From Pterois miles (taxonomy: Eukaryota; Chordata; Actinopteri; Perciformes; Scorpaenidae), in the NCBI GenBank assembly GCA_947000775.1, contig CAMQGK010000001.1:5824001-5888000 (forward strand): 64,000 nt of DNA, read 5' to 3'. The notes under the pieces were generated by a model. The model was given only the letters and a program-made list of their open reading frames with translations. It did no database searches and was not told where the DNA came from. This document shows, one piece after another, positions 25,381 to 38,900 of the stretch. The position numbers and the translations under genes are program-made. How positions within the stretch are numbered: position 1 is the stretch's first letter; each line of letters starts with the position of its first letter.

Positions 25381-25399
25381 CCTAGCAACCGTTGCTAGG
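25381..25399. promoter_or_regulatory. RFX X-box-like palindrome
   Basis: CCTAGCAACCGTTGCTAGG is a 19-bp palindrome with one central mismatch. The half site CCTAGCAAC matches the RFX-binding X-box, as in MHC class II and ciliary gene promoters. It lies about 170-185 bases upstream of the minus-strand ATG and 40 bases beyond the CRE. RFX plus CRE pairs are typical of ciliary and testis promoters (family knowledge). Use here is inferred. Confidence 0.55.
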
Positions 25400-25859
25400 C
25401 AAATGAATTTGAATGAATGGATCTGAGATTTGGAGAATAAAGTCCTAAATACGCCGCGGAGGAACAACACGTAAAACATTAAAGTTAGTCTTAAACCTCA
25501 TTGTTGTAGAAACGTAACCGCCGGGGAACAACCAGAAAATCAGATTTGATTTGTCTGATTTGCTTTCACTGAGTGCTCCCTCTCTCCGTTCAGTCTGCAG
25601 TCGGAAGACGAGAAAAGCGTTATATAAATGCAAGTCCATTTAGCTTTGACAGCCCTAACACATGATAGTACACAAGCAGGAGCATATAATGATAGTATAA
25701 CGATCAAAACAAAAATAGAAACATGTCATGCACCTCTGTGTTGTTGAAACTAAACCATATGCCAATGTTGTGCTTGCATTTTTAGCACAAACCGCTGTGC
25801 TTTACTGATTTGATTGATGCCGAAGTGAAAGCCTTGCTTCCATTAAGAAGAATGTTGTT

Positions 25860-26140
25860 TGTGAATTAGCTAGTCGAGGACTTGGGTTAGGATGTGGAGG
25901 ACCCGGGTTAAATCCCCATGGACAAGACAACTGGTTGCTGGAGAGGTGCCAGTTTCCTCTTGGGACGCCGAGGTGCCCCTGAGCAAGGCACCAAACCCCC
26001 ACTGCTTGGGGCTTGTAGGAGCAGCCCCCTCACTCTGACACTCATTGAAGTATGTCTTGTCTGTGTACTGTGAACAACAGAGTGTAACTGAATTTCCCAC
26101 TGTGGGACTAATAAAGGAATATCTTCTTCTTCTTCTAACA
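25860..26140 (+). mobile_element. tRNA-derived SINE of a second family, with LINE-type tail
   Basis: The head contains a B-box-like GGGTTAAATCCCC. The middle has CCCTGAGCAAGGCACC. The 3' end, AATTTCCCACTGTGGGACTA followed by ATAAAGGAATATC and CTT repeats, is the LINE-derived tail common in teleosts. It is distinct from the ATGG-tailed SINE seen elsewhere in the window. Confidence 0.75.
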
Positions 26141-26224
26141 AACATCATCAAAGGATTTTTTTTTTTTTACCTGAAATAATGCAGATAAGACAGAGGTGCT
26201 TATTTCAGCATCTAGTAGTGCATC

Positions 26225-26278
26225 ATTGTGAATTTCTCCACTGTGGGATCAATAAAGGAATATCTTATCTTATCTTAG
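26225..26278 (+). mobile_element. Isolated LINE/SINE 3' tail
   Basis: GAATTTCTCCACTGTGGGAT then CAATAAAGGAATATC and (CTTAT) repeats: the same tail as at 26091-26140 but with a different terminal repeat. This is therefore an independent 5'-truncated insertion about 90 bases downstream of the first. Confidence 0.7.
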
Positions 26279-26738
26279 TGCCTGCAGTCTCCCTCTCAAG
26301 CTGCATATGATACTGTAGGTGCAGACTACCCAAGTTTACTGTAAGCTTACGTTTGCTTAACTTCACAGTTTTTAGTGCACTGTTAAGCATTGAATGGGAC
26401 TTTCTATTTTATGAACTCCTCTCAAGTTGAAAGTGTAAAAATGAGTGGGACAAAAATATGTTTTGGGACATCCCCAGTGGAAATTGCACTGTTGTTTCCT
26501 TGAGACAAGCATGCAGCTGCTGTTACAACATACTCTCAACATAGTTCATGTCTGTGTTGGTATGAACTGCACTGCCAGGCAGTGTTGTTGTCTGTAAACA
26601 AAACTGCTCCGCCTGTCCCTGCTGACTGAAACCACAATAGCCAAAAGCACACCTTAACTTCACACACACACACACACTTCCTCACAGAGCAGATTGCAGG
26701 TTGACTGTAACCTCTCATTTGATGCCGTTTCCTCACAG

Positions 26739-26988
26739 GTGGATGTTATTGAACGGGATGAGATGTCACAAATGATGGACAAGTCTGCTGAAAACCCAGA
26801 CGAGGAGGGAGCATCCCTCAGGTGCAACGGGAAGACGCCGACCAACAGCGCCATCTCACAGGGCATGCTGAAGACGTTCAGAAACAGCATCCGACGGGCG
26901 AGGGAGAAGAGCCCGCTGTCGTCAGGAGGCAAGGGGTCAAAGGTCACGACCGGCAGTGAGTCGGGATCACAACCGCCTCCGTCACCCA
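26739..26988 (+). CDS. exoc3l4: exoc3l4 exon 2 (first coding exon)
   Basis: Acceptor CCTCACAG ending 26738, donor GTGAGT at 26989. Bases 26739-26762 would be 5' UTR and coding starts at 26763. It encodes residues 1-75 (MSQMMDKSAENPDEEG at the start, a basic FRNSIRRAREK segment, then Ser/Gly/Pro-rich sequence). It ends in phase 1. Confidence 0.85.
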
Positions 26989-29900
26989 GTGAGTACTGTC
27001 ATGAAATCTGCTTGCAGGCAGCTACAGTAATAATATGACCTCTCAAGGTCAGAAGAAGGCGTTTGTGTGCCGGCTTATCTGGCCGGTGACGTGATTACAT
27101 TTTATATATTTATCTAATACAAGATAAGAAATTTGTCATTTATTTTGTATTGAATTAGCCTGCTTACTTGCCTCTACTGTAATTTGTGACTGCCTACATT
27201 TCCCAGGATTCTCTTTAATACCCACCACAAGACATGTGTGAACTCGTTCCACTCAGGTGTGGGTGATACTGCATGTGTAGGTGGAAATATAGTTCAGAAA
27301 GAGCATGAAAGCAAGACAAGCAACATTTAACTTTTCTAAAAACAAACCTGCTCTCAATGCCTCTGTGTGTCCTCGACAAGAGATTTTATTTGGGACTAAC
27401 ACTCGTACATGTTCTGCATGAAGGTGATCTGGTTTATATTGTATCTGGGTTTATATTTTCTGAGTTTTAGACTGTTGATCTGACAAAACCAGCTCTTTGT
27501 ATACATCAGCTTTAGTTTTAGTTTTCTCATTTTTTACAGAATATATGGACAAAATGATTTATCAAGTAATTGTTAGATGCTTATGATGATCACTTCTGCA
27601 AGTTGGAGGCATAATAATAAAAACAGAAACTAGTGATGAGCTGTGAGTAAGACAGTGGTTAGTATTTTGTAATCCTCACCAGTAAAACCTCCTCAGGAAG
27701 TTCATGCAGGAGTTTCCCCACCAAGAAACCACATTAAAACTATCATGTAAATATGTGGCCTTTAAAGTGTGATGGAGCACACGATGCCTTTCCTGAAGCT
27801 TGATAAACTAACAATATATTTCATTAACACATAATACTTTGTTATTTATGTTGGGACATCTCTGCAGTAAAACACAGTGTTGCCCCCATCTCTCCATCTG
27901 CCATATTTCTCTTTTTTTTCTGTGGATTTTAACATAAATTAACAACCAAACCATTTTAAATTTAATGTCCCTTTCTATTTTGGTGCATGAACGTTTGAGA
28001 AATTATGTTATCGCAGAATTTTAGCGGCTTCCTGACTATAATCACAGCCTACCGACTATGGAGGCCAGAACCTGACAAAACCAAAATAGATAAAGAAATT
28101 ACTCAATAAATAAATAAATAAGTAAATATGCCATTGAATTAATTAAAAATATTATTTAAAATAAATGTTGGCATTACTTAATGCAAAGGGAAATTCCTGC
28201 GTAAATAAATAAATAAATACATGCAATTTAATAATGTAAAAAAATATATCTAAAATAAAAAATAAATGCACAAATAAATACATAAATGTAAATGTAAATA
28301 AATAAATGAATAAATACATAAATAAAAGTTGGAATTAAATAGAAGAGTAGATAGTAATACAAAGATGAATATTAGAATAATAATATAAGATAAACATTTT
28401 ATTAATCAATTATTGCCATTTGTTTTTAATATTCATTTTGGTTCTTTTAGTGGCATATCTATGTATTTATCGAATTATTTATTTATTTATTTTTGATTTC
28501 GGCAGGTTGCATCCTCCATAATCGACCAGTGTGTTATCGTTCAGTGTGTGCTTCTTTTCTGACTTCAAGGCTAAAAACAATTACATGCAGTTTGGTGGAA
28601 GAGGTCATTATGTCTGGTTTTGTTCAGTCCTTGTGGGCTTCGAACACTTTTAAATATGAAGTAGTGAGCCTCATCAATGAGTTAAACACAGACTTTGAAG
28701 TAAAGACTCTCCAGAAGCAAAACCAATCCTGTATTTCACAAGAAATCAAGGCCTTTTACAAATTTTGAAAAGATGATCTTGTGCTTTTTTTTTTCTTGTT
28801 CATTTTGTGTCCCTTTCAGATTTTTCCCTGTGATATATTTGAGAAAGAGGCAATTCAATGCAGAATCAGGCTTCATTTACAATATTGCCTTGTTTCAATA
28901 GCTGATAAAGGTTCTCTCTGCAGTATACAGTGTTAATATAGCAGCTCTGTGTGTGCTGTAATCCAGGCTTCTCCGTGCTTTGTTGACATAGCTGTGTCTT
29001 TTAGAGCATGTCAGTGCATGTGAGCGCTCCCCGCTGGCTAGCCCACAGCTGCCGCTCTGCACTGTTGTCATACGACGGTTACGGCTGATAACGCATCCCA
29101 ACCAGCGCCGCCATTGCCTTAGTATAGCGCCCACCCTCCGTTCCTCCCCTCAGGTTAACACCATCATCTATCTGTCAGCACAGTTGCCGTCGTTTTCACT
29201 GTTAGCACCGTTAGCGTGTGCTACCGTGTGCTACCGTGTGTCGCCAACTCAGCCGTTGCCATGTTGCGAGCCACACAGAGGCAATAGAAATGTTCCCAGT
29301 CTTGTATTTAGCCAACAAAGTTCAGCAGCACACAGAGCGAGGCAGAAGCTGATTGGATCGTTACCAGTCAGGCTCTATTTATTTTACAGCATATGTTTTC
29401 CAGACTTGCAGTAAAAACAGAGTTTCTCTTTATGTGCAAGAAGAACAGATGGTTGCAGCAAACTTCACCTTGAGCTATTTTTTACCCTGTGTTGAAGGGT
29501 TTTAGGGCTCTTTTTTCCATAAAAGCAGCAGTACAACTCTTCCACAGACTGCAGTATGACAGGAAAACATCATGCACACATCATGTTTTGAAATTAGTCT
29601 AATTAGTTTAGCCGTACACATGAGGTCATTTCATTTAGGGTAAGTCCTGTGGGAATTTTTGTCTGTCAGCAGAAATGCAGACAAACTGCTTTCAAAACTC
29701 TCCAGTGACTTTCACTTTTAAATGCTGGAGCTGACTGACCTGTCTGTTTTCATCAAGCCATAATCTATGCATACCTCAGCTGGTTTAGTATTAGGTCACC
29801 GTGAGGATAAAACGCAGCAAAGTCATGCACCCACACATAAATGTAAACATAAACCTTGAGAAATCGATTTCAAGCACCAACATTGATTATCCTTTTCTCA

Positions 29901-32900
29901 CTGACGTTACAAAGAGAGATTGTGAAATGAGGTAACTACAGTATGGAGCAGGTTGACTAAGACACTTTCTGCCTCTGTCAGGTCTGAGTGCCAGCTCCAC
30001 GCTGACGTCTCCGCTGAGGAACATCGGAGGCCTTTTCCACAAAAAAGAGGAAGACGAGGCCGACGTTGCTCAACAGAAAGTCAGACTTCTGCTGCGTTCA
30101 AAGACAGGTAAAGCAGTCATTTAATACGGATCAGTTTGGATGCCAATATTTAACAGACTTTACTGTTTTCTAGATTTTCCTTAATCCAGGCCAAAGCCAG
30201 CAGTCTTTAGTAAAGAGGTGCCTTTTGTTACAGGTCAGTAAACGTAAACTGTGTGTTTCTCATCCTCAGATCCCAGCATGGCCGGATTCGGTGACTCGAT
30301 CATGAAAAAAGGAGCGTCGATACGTCTACGTCGAAGCCTGAAATTCGGCACCAAGAAGGATAAAACCGGCAGACAGGATGCGCTGGTCCCCGTCTCTGAA
30401 GGCTCGGTAGAGGAGAAGAAGGAAAACAAAGAGGAGGAGGAGGAGGAGGTGGTGTGGGAGGAGATGGAGGAGTCGTACACGCTGCCAGAAATACCACACA
30501 CACCACTGTCAGGTACTCTACAGCCTATCATCTTTTTATAAGCTTATTTATCCACTGAGGGTTTGCTGATGTGCCGTGCTTAAAGGCCACCAATCACCTT
30601 CCACTGACAGGTCGTCATATCTTTAGTTCATATGGCGAACTTGTTTTTCTTATTTACACTTCCAGCAGTTACAGAGCAACATGGTCATTCATTAGGAGTC
30701 TGATTGTGGCCACCTGATGAATATACAGCCAGTATTCACTCTGTTTTTGGTCTCTACCAAGCCCTCTTTAGCTGCTAAATGCTCCACCATGTTGACTAGC
30801 TGGACTCTAACCGAGTCTGTCTGCTGTTTGCTGCTCAGCCGGTAGTGGACAGAGGCTTTTTACAGCTTTTTTTTTTTTTGTGGAAACGACACTATGAGAG
30901 CTGTGAGAGTGAACCAGAACAGTAAAGTTGCAGGCGGACAGCTATAATAAGCTGAAACTAGAGGTAGATGGATTAATTGGCACTGATGTTCCATTGTTGA
31001 ACGTATTTTATAATTCTTATACCCCTACTACAACAAAGGTGAGGGTATGTACTGTATATAGCACTCTGCATGCCCGTCAGTCTGTTTGTGTGCAAAACAA
31101 ATCACACTTCAAATCATTCTCTTACTAAGGATTAAATTCAAAGTGACAAAAACTGATTTAGTAAAAGCAGCGTATACAAAAGTAGCTGCAGAAGTAAAGA
31201 AGATATTTGCTTTTTCTTGCTCCAAACTATTGTTATTATATCAGCCTTTGGAAATCCACTATCGGTCGACCTCTCACTGAAACTATCTATAAAGCTCTGT
31301 AAAGCTGAGAGGAGCTGCACATTCAGTTGATAATTCTCTGTGAACCCTTTCACATTTTCATATTGTTTTCACATTTCATTAAAATATTGATTATTGCTGT
31401 TTTATGGTTTCAGTTTCAGATTTTGAGAACAGAAATTCTGGCAAAATAAGTCCACAAATTGAAGTATTTTGCACATTGCAAGTTATGAATGCAGCCTTTT
31501 CTCACCATGTTCCCAAACAAACACCTTCCTGTCTCTTTCTCTGTCTGTACATTCAACTTATCTTTCTCTGTTTTGGCAACAAAAGCAGTCCGTGATAGGA
31601 ATCTTATTCCTAGTGTAAATACACAATTTGTCTGTAGACAGAGTCTGAATCCTGCTTCAAACAGGAGTCCATGTTTTAAATGTTAAATTGACAATCAAGT
31701 GACTTCTTCTGAGTTTCCCTGCTGGTCCGGGTTTATTGAGAATTTAGTGTAATCATACATTATTTACCAGAACAAACTAAGAAAGAGTCACAGTGTGTGT
31801 TCTCCCTTGCCTCTCTTTTCTTTACTGTTGTCTCCCAGTGATGCAGATCAATAAGCTGATCGAGATGGAGGTGCTGGAGGAGGCTCACCTGAACCTGCTC
31901 GCCCTGCGCCAGGAGTTCCAGCAGGAGCGGGAACGGTGCGGCGAGGACTCGCCCATGGAGCTGGCCAAGAAGGAAAAAGACCTCAACCTCCTCTATGGAG
32001 ACCTGAGAAACAAGCTCAACAGCATCGTGCGCGACTCCAACTCTCTTCCCTCCAGAAACAAGGGGCTGCTGGTACCCGTGGCCCGCATCATCCAAGAGGA
32101 GGAGAGGAGAGCGGAGGAACCCGGTGGTCTTCCCGGCAGCTGGATGGAGGCCTGGAGGGAGGCGGTGTGCGAGGGCGTGCAGGTGAAGGTGGAGAGCGTT
32201 CACTTGGAGCGGAGGGAGCAGAACACCTCCTGGTTGGCGGTTCATCTGGGGCTGCTGGGTAAAACCATCGTGGAGGACTTGGAGAACGTGAAGAGGGAGC
32301 TGCGGTGGTCGTACCCGCCCAGCTTTAAAGTCTTCAGCACCTATGTGAGGAGTTACCACCGAGTCATCGGGCAGCACCTGAAGAAGCTGGAGCAGCAGGT
32401 GACGGAGCTGAAGGACCTGTACGCTCTGCTGGACTGGATCATCAACCGATACAAGAGGTCAGTGGACCTAAAGTCGGGAAATAAAATACACAGATATCAC
32501 AATAAATCCCACAAATAGAAACTAACCAGCATTGTGTGTGTATCAAAGCCTGATATCCTCTTGTTGTCCAAAAATTATTAAAAACACATCAATACCTATG
32601 TTTAATTGAGGGATTGTAACACCCAGTCCTACTACTGAAACTTACATGCACACTAATAATGTTAAATTAATATGGGTCATGTAAACAGCATTTTCCATTT
32701 GGATACTGTGGGATGTACTGATATTATTCAGGTTTTAGGAGCCTTCTTTGTCCGGTGTATACAGTAAATTCACAATATGAGTCTCAGTTTTTACATCAGT
32801 TTATGACACATGGCCTCTCGCTTGTTTACAGTCAGCTCTGTATGTTGAACACAAACCAGCTACAGTTTGCAGAGATGCTGCCCAAAAGAAAAGAGGAGAA

Positions 32901-35900
32901 ACACACCTACTGTTAGACAGCATGAAAGACTTGGATATCGGCAGGTTTTTGGATATGAGCAAATATCACAACGCCAACCTTTTCAAGTGTTTGAAGGAAT
33001 GAAAGAGGGAGTCAGTTTTCGCCACCCATTTATCAGAGTATGCACAGCTGCATGTAAACAGATGCTGTTTCCCAAATCTGCAGAGCTTGTAACCTGATTT
33101 CTTCTTCCCCCCCGACATGAAGCAACTTGTCGTCAGTATTCTTTAGTGCCGACAGATTGCAGCCAATGATGTTGAATGTGTGTTGTTTCAACCGGACAGT
33201 GTGAAGATTATGGGAAGTCTCTCCCTGCAGCCGGACATGAAGGAGGAGGAGGACAACCTCCTGAAGCAGCTGAAAGACAAGTACTGCTGCAGAGTGAAGG
33301 TGAGGAGTACCACTGAGGTCATAATGTCTGCAACTTTTTCAATGTTTTTATCAGGATTCAATATTTCTCCACAAGACTTAACACAAATGCAGACAAAGCA
33401 GGCAGATGCAACAAGTGCATTGTTTCAATGCCAAAGTGAAGGTTAATGTAGGCTTACAGGCAGACAGGTCCAGGTTAAAGGGGACATATCATGAAAAACT
33501 CACCTTTTCAGTGCTTGTGCACATACAGCAAAAGAGGGAAAGTCTGCAGGCACCTGGTGAGTGAATGAAAAATGACAAAAATGGCCACAGAGGAGGAACA
33601 GAGAGAGAGAGGCTGTAGGTTTAGTACGTACTGTTGCATGTAGTATCCACACAGTTGGGACAAACTAACTCATCATAACATTCGGCCTTGATCTTTGACC
33701 CTCTTGCCCGTATATCTGCTGAACAGAGGATTGTGGGTCAGACTAGCCAGAAAAGCATGCTGGCTTGCATACTGCAAAATCTGACCAGATGCAGTAGAAC
33801 ATCCTGGTATTTTGGGCATACTGCCTTTGACATACATTGTATTGGGACATACTAAATCTTTTTCAGACTGTGTAGTTTGGGTACTGGACTGCACAGCGTG
33901 ACAGGATTTTACCTGATGGAGGTTTGTGTTGTTTGTGTCACATCTTTCTGTACAACTTTCTGATAGAAATGCATCATGTGTATTAGGGCTGGTGTAGTGG
34001 TTAGCACTGTTCCTCATAGTCAGAGGGTTGCAGGTTTGAATCTGGCTCAGGGCTCTTTGTGTTAGCGTGGGTTTTCTCCAGGTTCTGTGGTTAGATTAGG
34101 TGAACTGATGACTCTAAATAGTCTGTAGGTTAGAATGTGAGCACGATGGACTGGTGAAATTTATTGATTTGTTTTTAATTTGTTCATTTATTTTTGCATT
34201 AATTTTTTATTGATTACATTATATTCATATTATTTGCATAATGAGGCAGAAATGCATAAAGACATGTATAAAGAAACAGAAATAAATAACTTTGGGGAAA
34301 TAAATAAGGGGTGAAATGCAAAGGGAAAATCATGCATAAATAAATAAATAAATAAATTTAAAGATAAATCTAAAATAATAAAAATAAATAAAGAGAAAAT
34401 GAATGCAAAAATAACAGAATAATTGGAAAGATTAGTACAAATAAATACATAAATAAATAAAAGGTAAATAAATAAATAAGGGAGGTAATACAAAGGTAAT
34501 TAATGGCTACCTTTATTTTTGATATTATTTTTTCTACATTTAATAACGTTTATTTATGCGGCGGTGCAGTGGTAAGGACTGCCGCCTCACAACAAGAGGG
34601 TCACATGTTTGAATTGAGCCCCTCTGTGTTGAGTTTACATGTTCTCCCAGTGTTATCGAAGGTTTTCTCCGGGCCCAAAGACATGCAGGTTAACTGATGA
34701 CTCTAAATGTCCCGTAGGTGTGAATGTGAGCGTGAATGGTTGTCTGTCTCTGTGATGGACTGGCGACCTGTCCTGGGTGAACCCCGCCTTCGCCGTTCAC
34801 CTCCAGTTTGGACGCTTTTATTTTGACTTACAAAATAAAAATAACAAAGGCCTCTGATGTCTCTCATTCAATGGACATGGCAATAAAATTAACTAAAAAT
34901 GTGTATGTTATCGCTGCAGTGAGCTCAGATAGCATCATCAGAGAAGAGAGACGGTGCTAGTTACAGACTCTTCCACCTTTCTTCTCTGTGTTTGTTGCTG
35001 CAGGAGGACATGAAGTCTTCACTGGACAGAGTCACTGAACTTGAATATGAGGAGGTTTGGAGGGACGGCAGGACTCCAGAGAAGGAGGAGGATTTCCTCA
35101 ACTCCCTGTTTCACATGGACATCTGGACGGTACGACACAATGAGTTTTTATTTATAGATATCACATGATGCTTCTGTGTATGGTGATCAAAATGAATCAT
35201 CTTCCTAAACAAAGTCCTTTAAATATTGCAGGTGTGCTTTAGTGCTTTTTTAACATCAGAAAACTTGGTAAAAATAGTGGACATTTTATTATTAATGTCC
35301 CACCAAAACCGTCAAAGTGAAATAGTTCATGAAAGCTCATAAGTACCTAAAATGCATAGCAGATAATCTCTGATTTTAGAGGAAATATTACAGTTAAATT
35401 CATACATACATAGAGAAATATACCACTATGCCGTACTAACCATAATTTTCTTTTTTTTTAATGACTTCAGTGCCTAAATTTAATATTTACTGTATATATC
35501 AATAAATGTAATATTTGTTTGAAAGTTTGTGGGTTAATAGGCAGAAGTTTATGTTTTTGTCTAGTTTTGTGTGTTTTTGTTTGTTTTCTGTTTAACATCT
35601 TTTCTTATTATTTGTTTTATTTTTGATACACCGCCGCCACAACGTAGTCGGGGTATATAGCGCTCTACGTGTCCATCAGAGACAACCATTCACACTTACA
35701 TTCACACCTATGGGACATTTACAGTTATCGATTAGGAGGGAAGAAGCCAGAGAACCTGAAGAAAACCCACACTTACATGGGGGGAACATGCAAACTCCAC
35801 ACAGAAGAGCCCAAAGCCACATTCGAATTGCAGCCCTCTTGTTGAGAGGCGACCTATTCACTTTTATAATTTAAAAATACATCAGCGATTCCTCTGTAAC

Positions 35901-38900
35901 ACTAGAGGCAGCACACGTACCACTACTGCAATAGACTAAATCCATTAAGTCCAAAAGGTCAAAACCTTTGGCCCTACTCTAATAGGGGCCAAGCAGTGAG
36001 CGGGGGTATGTGAGGCAGGCTCACTGTTGTCCTATTGTGTTTGTTTTTTCTTTTAGGTTTGTGTTAAACAAAGAAACAAGTAAATATCCAGAAGTAAATG
36101 ACGATGGTGGGATTTCTTCTCTCATCCACCATGATGCAATGCAGTAATTGGACCATGTGGTGGCAGCAGAGAGATTCATATCAACCTCAGTGTTACGCTG
36201 ATGTGCAGTATATGTGTCTGCATTAGACTGTGAGCTGCTGTTGTTTTTCTCTCTGCAGAAAGTGAAGGGAAATGTTGTGAACTCTCGACTAATTGATGCT
36301 CAGCTGGAGCAGAGAGTGATCTCCTGCTGCCTCCAGGAGTTGAAAGAGTTCCCCAAGAGGTTTGTTCACACAGAGACACAAACAAAACACTGAATGTGTG
36401 CTAATACTGAACATCGTTAATATGCTGAACGTGCATTTGACATAAATATTCACCAATAGGCATAGTCTCTACAAGATGAAGAAGCAATAATAACAGAAAC
36501 ACATAAAAGAAACAACCGCACACGTGAACCATGCTGGTCTGTAACTATACCTCGACGTATGAACTGTGATTCATATATATCAAACGATGGTGAACCAGGA
36601 AGCATAAAGAGAGACAAACGCTGTGTATGGAGGAGATCAAGGTAGTACTATTACTTTTTTGTTGTAACAGGTAATGTAACGCGTTAGTTTGCAATATAAG
36701 TAATCAGTTATTTAGTGTTCAAATAAGTTTTCAAGTTTTCAAATAATCTATAACAAGAACATCACAGTGTTCTAGTGTCTGTCAGCTGCAAAGAAGTCCA
36801 CTTAAAAACGTTCAACCCCACATGGTGCATCAACCGATGCCGGTGTTACAGCTCCGAAACGGGTCTCTCGGCTGTCGCTCTGAGGGAAATTAACAAGCTC
36901 GTAGCCAGTGAAGTTGAACCAGGAAGCACAGAGTGACAAACGGCACATATGGAGGAGGTCAAAGTAGATGGGCGGGTTAAAAAACACCAGACTTTCCCAG
37001 GAGACGGCTGTTCGTACTCGTGTGAACCTGGAAATAAGCATTTATTTGTCACGTAGTTTCCGTACTTAAGTTACGCCACTTCTGCAAAACCTAACCTTAA
37101 CCTTTTCTAAACCTAACCAAGTTGTTTCTTATGAAGTTTATTATGAAAAGACTGTATACATGTAACAAACTGGACATCCGTTGGAAAATGCACAAAACAC
37201 CCTACAAACTGTTGTATGAGGATGCGTTTCGTGAACTGCATATGAAATGTTTTCCCTTTTCTGGATACCTCAGGATAAAAGTCTAGCAATTTAATTAGAT
37301 TTCTGAAGACATAATTTCAGTTTATCCTGCAAAATATATTTGGAGGATGCTTCATGTGACAGTAAGATGTTGTTCTACCAAATATTTTGTTTTTAGCTCT
37401 GCTAGCTGAGGTAATTTTATCTTGTCATCCCACCACTTTGGTCCAGACTGAAGTATCAACACTTATTGGATGGACTGCAGTGGCATTTGGTTCAGGTGTT
37501 CATGGTTCTCAGAGGATGAATCCTGCTGACGTTGGTCATCCTCTGACTTTTGTTTTAGCGCCACTGTGAAGTTTGACAACTGAACGATTAAACCTATAAA
37601 AGTTCAAGTCTTTAGAGACCCCATTTTCATATTAACTCCTTCATTATTCAAGTTATTTTAGTATCTTCAAGAACGTACAGTAAAGACTTGAGACAACTTG
37701 AACTTGAGTCATAATTTTTATCTTCCGACAATGAATTTATTTGTGAGGAGGTTGAAACAGTTGAATGGCATCAACAGGCCAGAAGAATAAATCAGACACT
37801 CTGGGGAAGAAAGTGTCATTTGGTAACAATAAAAGTCACATTTATTTAAAGATATCCATGAAGAAGTACAAGAGGAAGGTGGGACTGTGAGGGGGAGCCC
37901 ACCTACAAGAAAAAACCCCCAAAATAAACCAAAAACAGGATCCTGCCTCAGGAATGTGCAATAACCTGCAATAACCACAATGTCGCAACTTTAGAATATT
38001 TCATGTGTCCACCCTCTCTTTTGTCATTCTTCTCAAAAACACAGAAATATGACTCAACTCTGTTTAAATACATAAAAAATAGCAATAAAACACCACAAAG
38101 TACATGGAAATAAAAGACTAAAGAAGAGCTGTTAAATAAAGTAAAAGTAACATTTCCTGCAGACAAAGGTGGAAGAAGTACTCAGAATATTACTTAAATG
38201 TAAGTGCAAAACTTTACTTTAAGTACCAAAAGTAAAAGTACTCAGTATGCAGAATGGTCCCTTTCAGAATAATATATGTTATAATATTGAATTATGATGA
38301 TTATACATTCATGTGTTCATCAATTTAATGTTGAAGATGGCAAAGGTGCAGCTGAATTAAATTATTTTACACACTGCTGGGTTGTTGAATCTGTAACAGT
38401 ACATCACAATTTATTAGTTGATTTATATTTTTCTGTTAATAATCTGAATTTGAAAAGTAACTCTAGCTGTATAATGACAATGTAGTGTAGTGAAAAGTAC
38501 AATATTTGCCTTTGAGAGATGTATAAAGTAATATAAAGTATAGTATAAAGTTGCATAAACTGGAAATACTCAAGTAAAGTATAATGCTTCCACCACTGCC
38601 TGCAGACTATCTTGGAATATTAAGTACAAAATAAAAGTTAAATACAAAGTTAAATATAAACTGCATAACGTGACATTTGTTTATACACAAAATATATATT
38701 TTACTATTATTGTTATTATTGTATTTTTGTTATTTTATCCATATCCTGAAGGTCTGTTGTCTGTAAAGTCTGTTGTCATCCTAACAGGAAGTCCATTAAA
38801 AGAGGGAGTTTTACACCCTGTTGGTGGTCTGACAGGCTGAAACCATCTCCCTCCTCCTCTCTCGTCTTCACAGGTTTGAAGCAGAGCTCAGGCATCAGTG

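Larger units (their letters stand above)
21742..26738 (+). other. exoc3l4: Putative intron 1 of exoc3l4
   Basis: It holds a (CT)n tract (21768-21794), a partial R4 repeat (22400-22660), the minus-strand disrupted gene with its promoter (23.6-25.4 kb) and a second type of SINE (25.86-26.14 kb). It depends on the uncertain first exon. Confidence 0.4.
33300..35003 (+). other. exoc3l4: exoc3l4 intron 6, with composite repeat
   Basis: It holds SINE fragment 33990-34148, MITE M1 interior 34158-34557 and SINE 34558-34800. Confidence 0.7.
36360..38873 (+). other. exoc3l4: exoc3l4 intron 8
   Basis: It includes two related segments with GAACCAGGAAGCA and GACAAACG followed by TATGGAGGAG (about 36590-36640 and 36917-36965), an R3 repeat (37425-37590) and an R4-type element (38165-38605). 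Confidence 0.6.

Noticed and set aside
31760..32377. A 205-codon minus-strand frame
   Set aside because: Shadow of exoc3l4 exon 5. The plus-strand frame has splice sites, correct phases and family similarity.
34570..34620. tRNA-like B-box sequences, considered as tRNA genes (also at 8.4, 18.7, 34.0, 35.8 and 41.3 kb)
   Set aside because: Each sits at the head of the same longer SINE, with no cloverleaf that closes properly.
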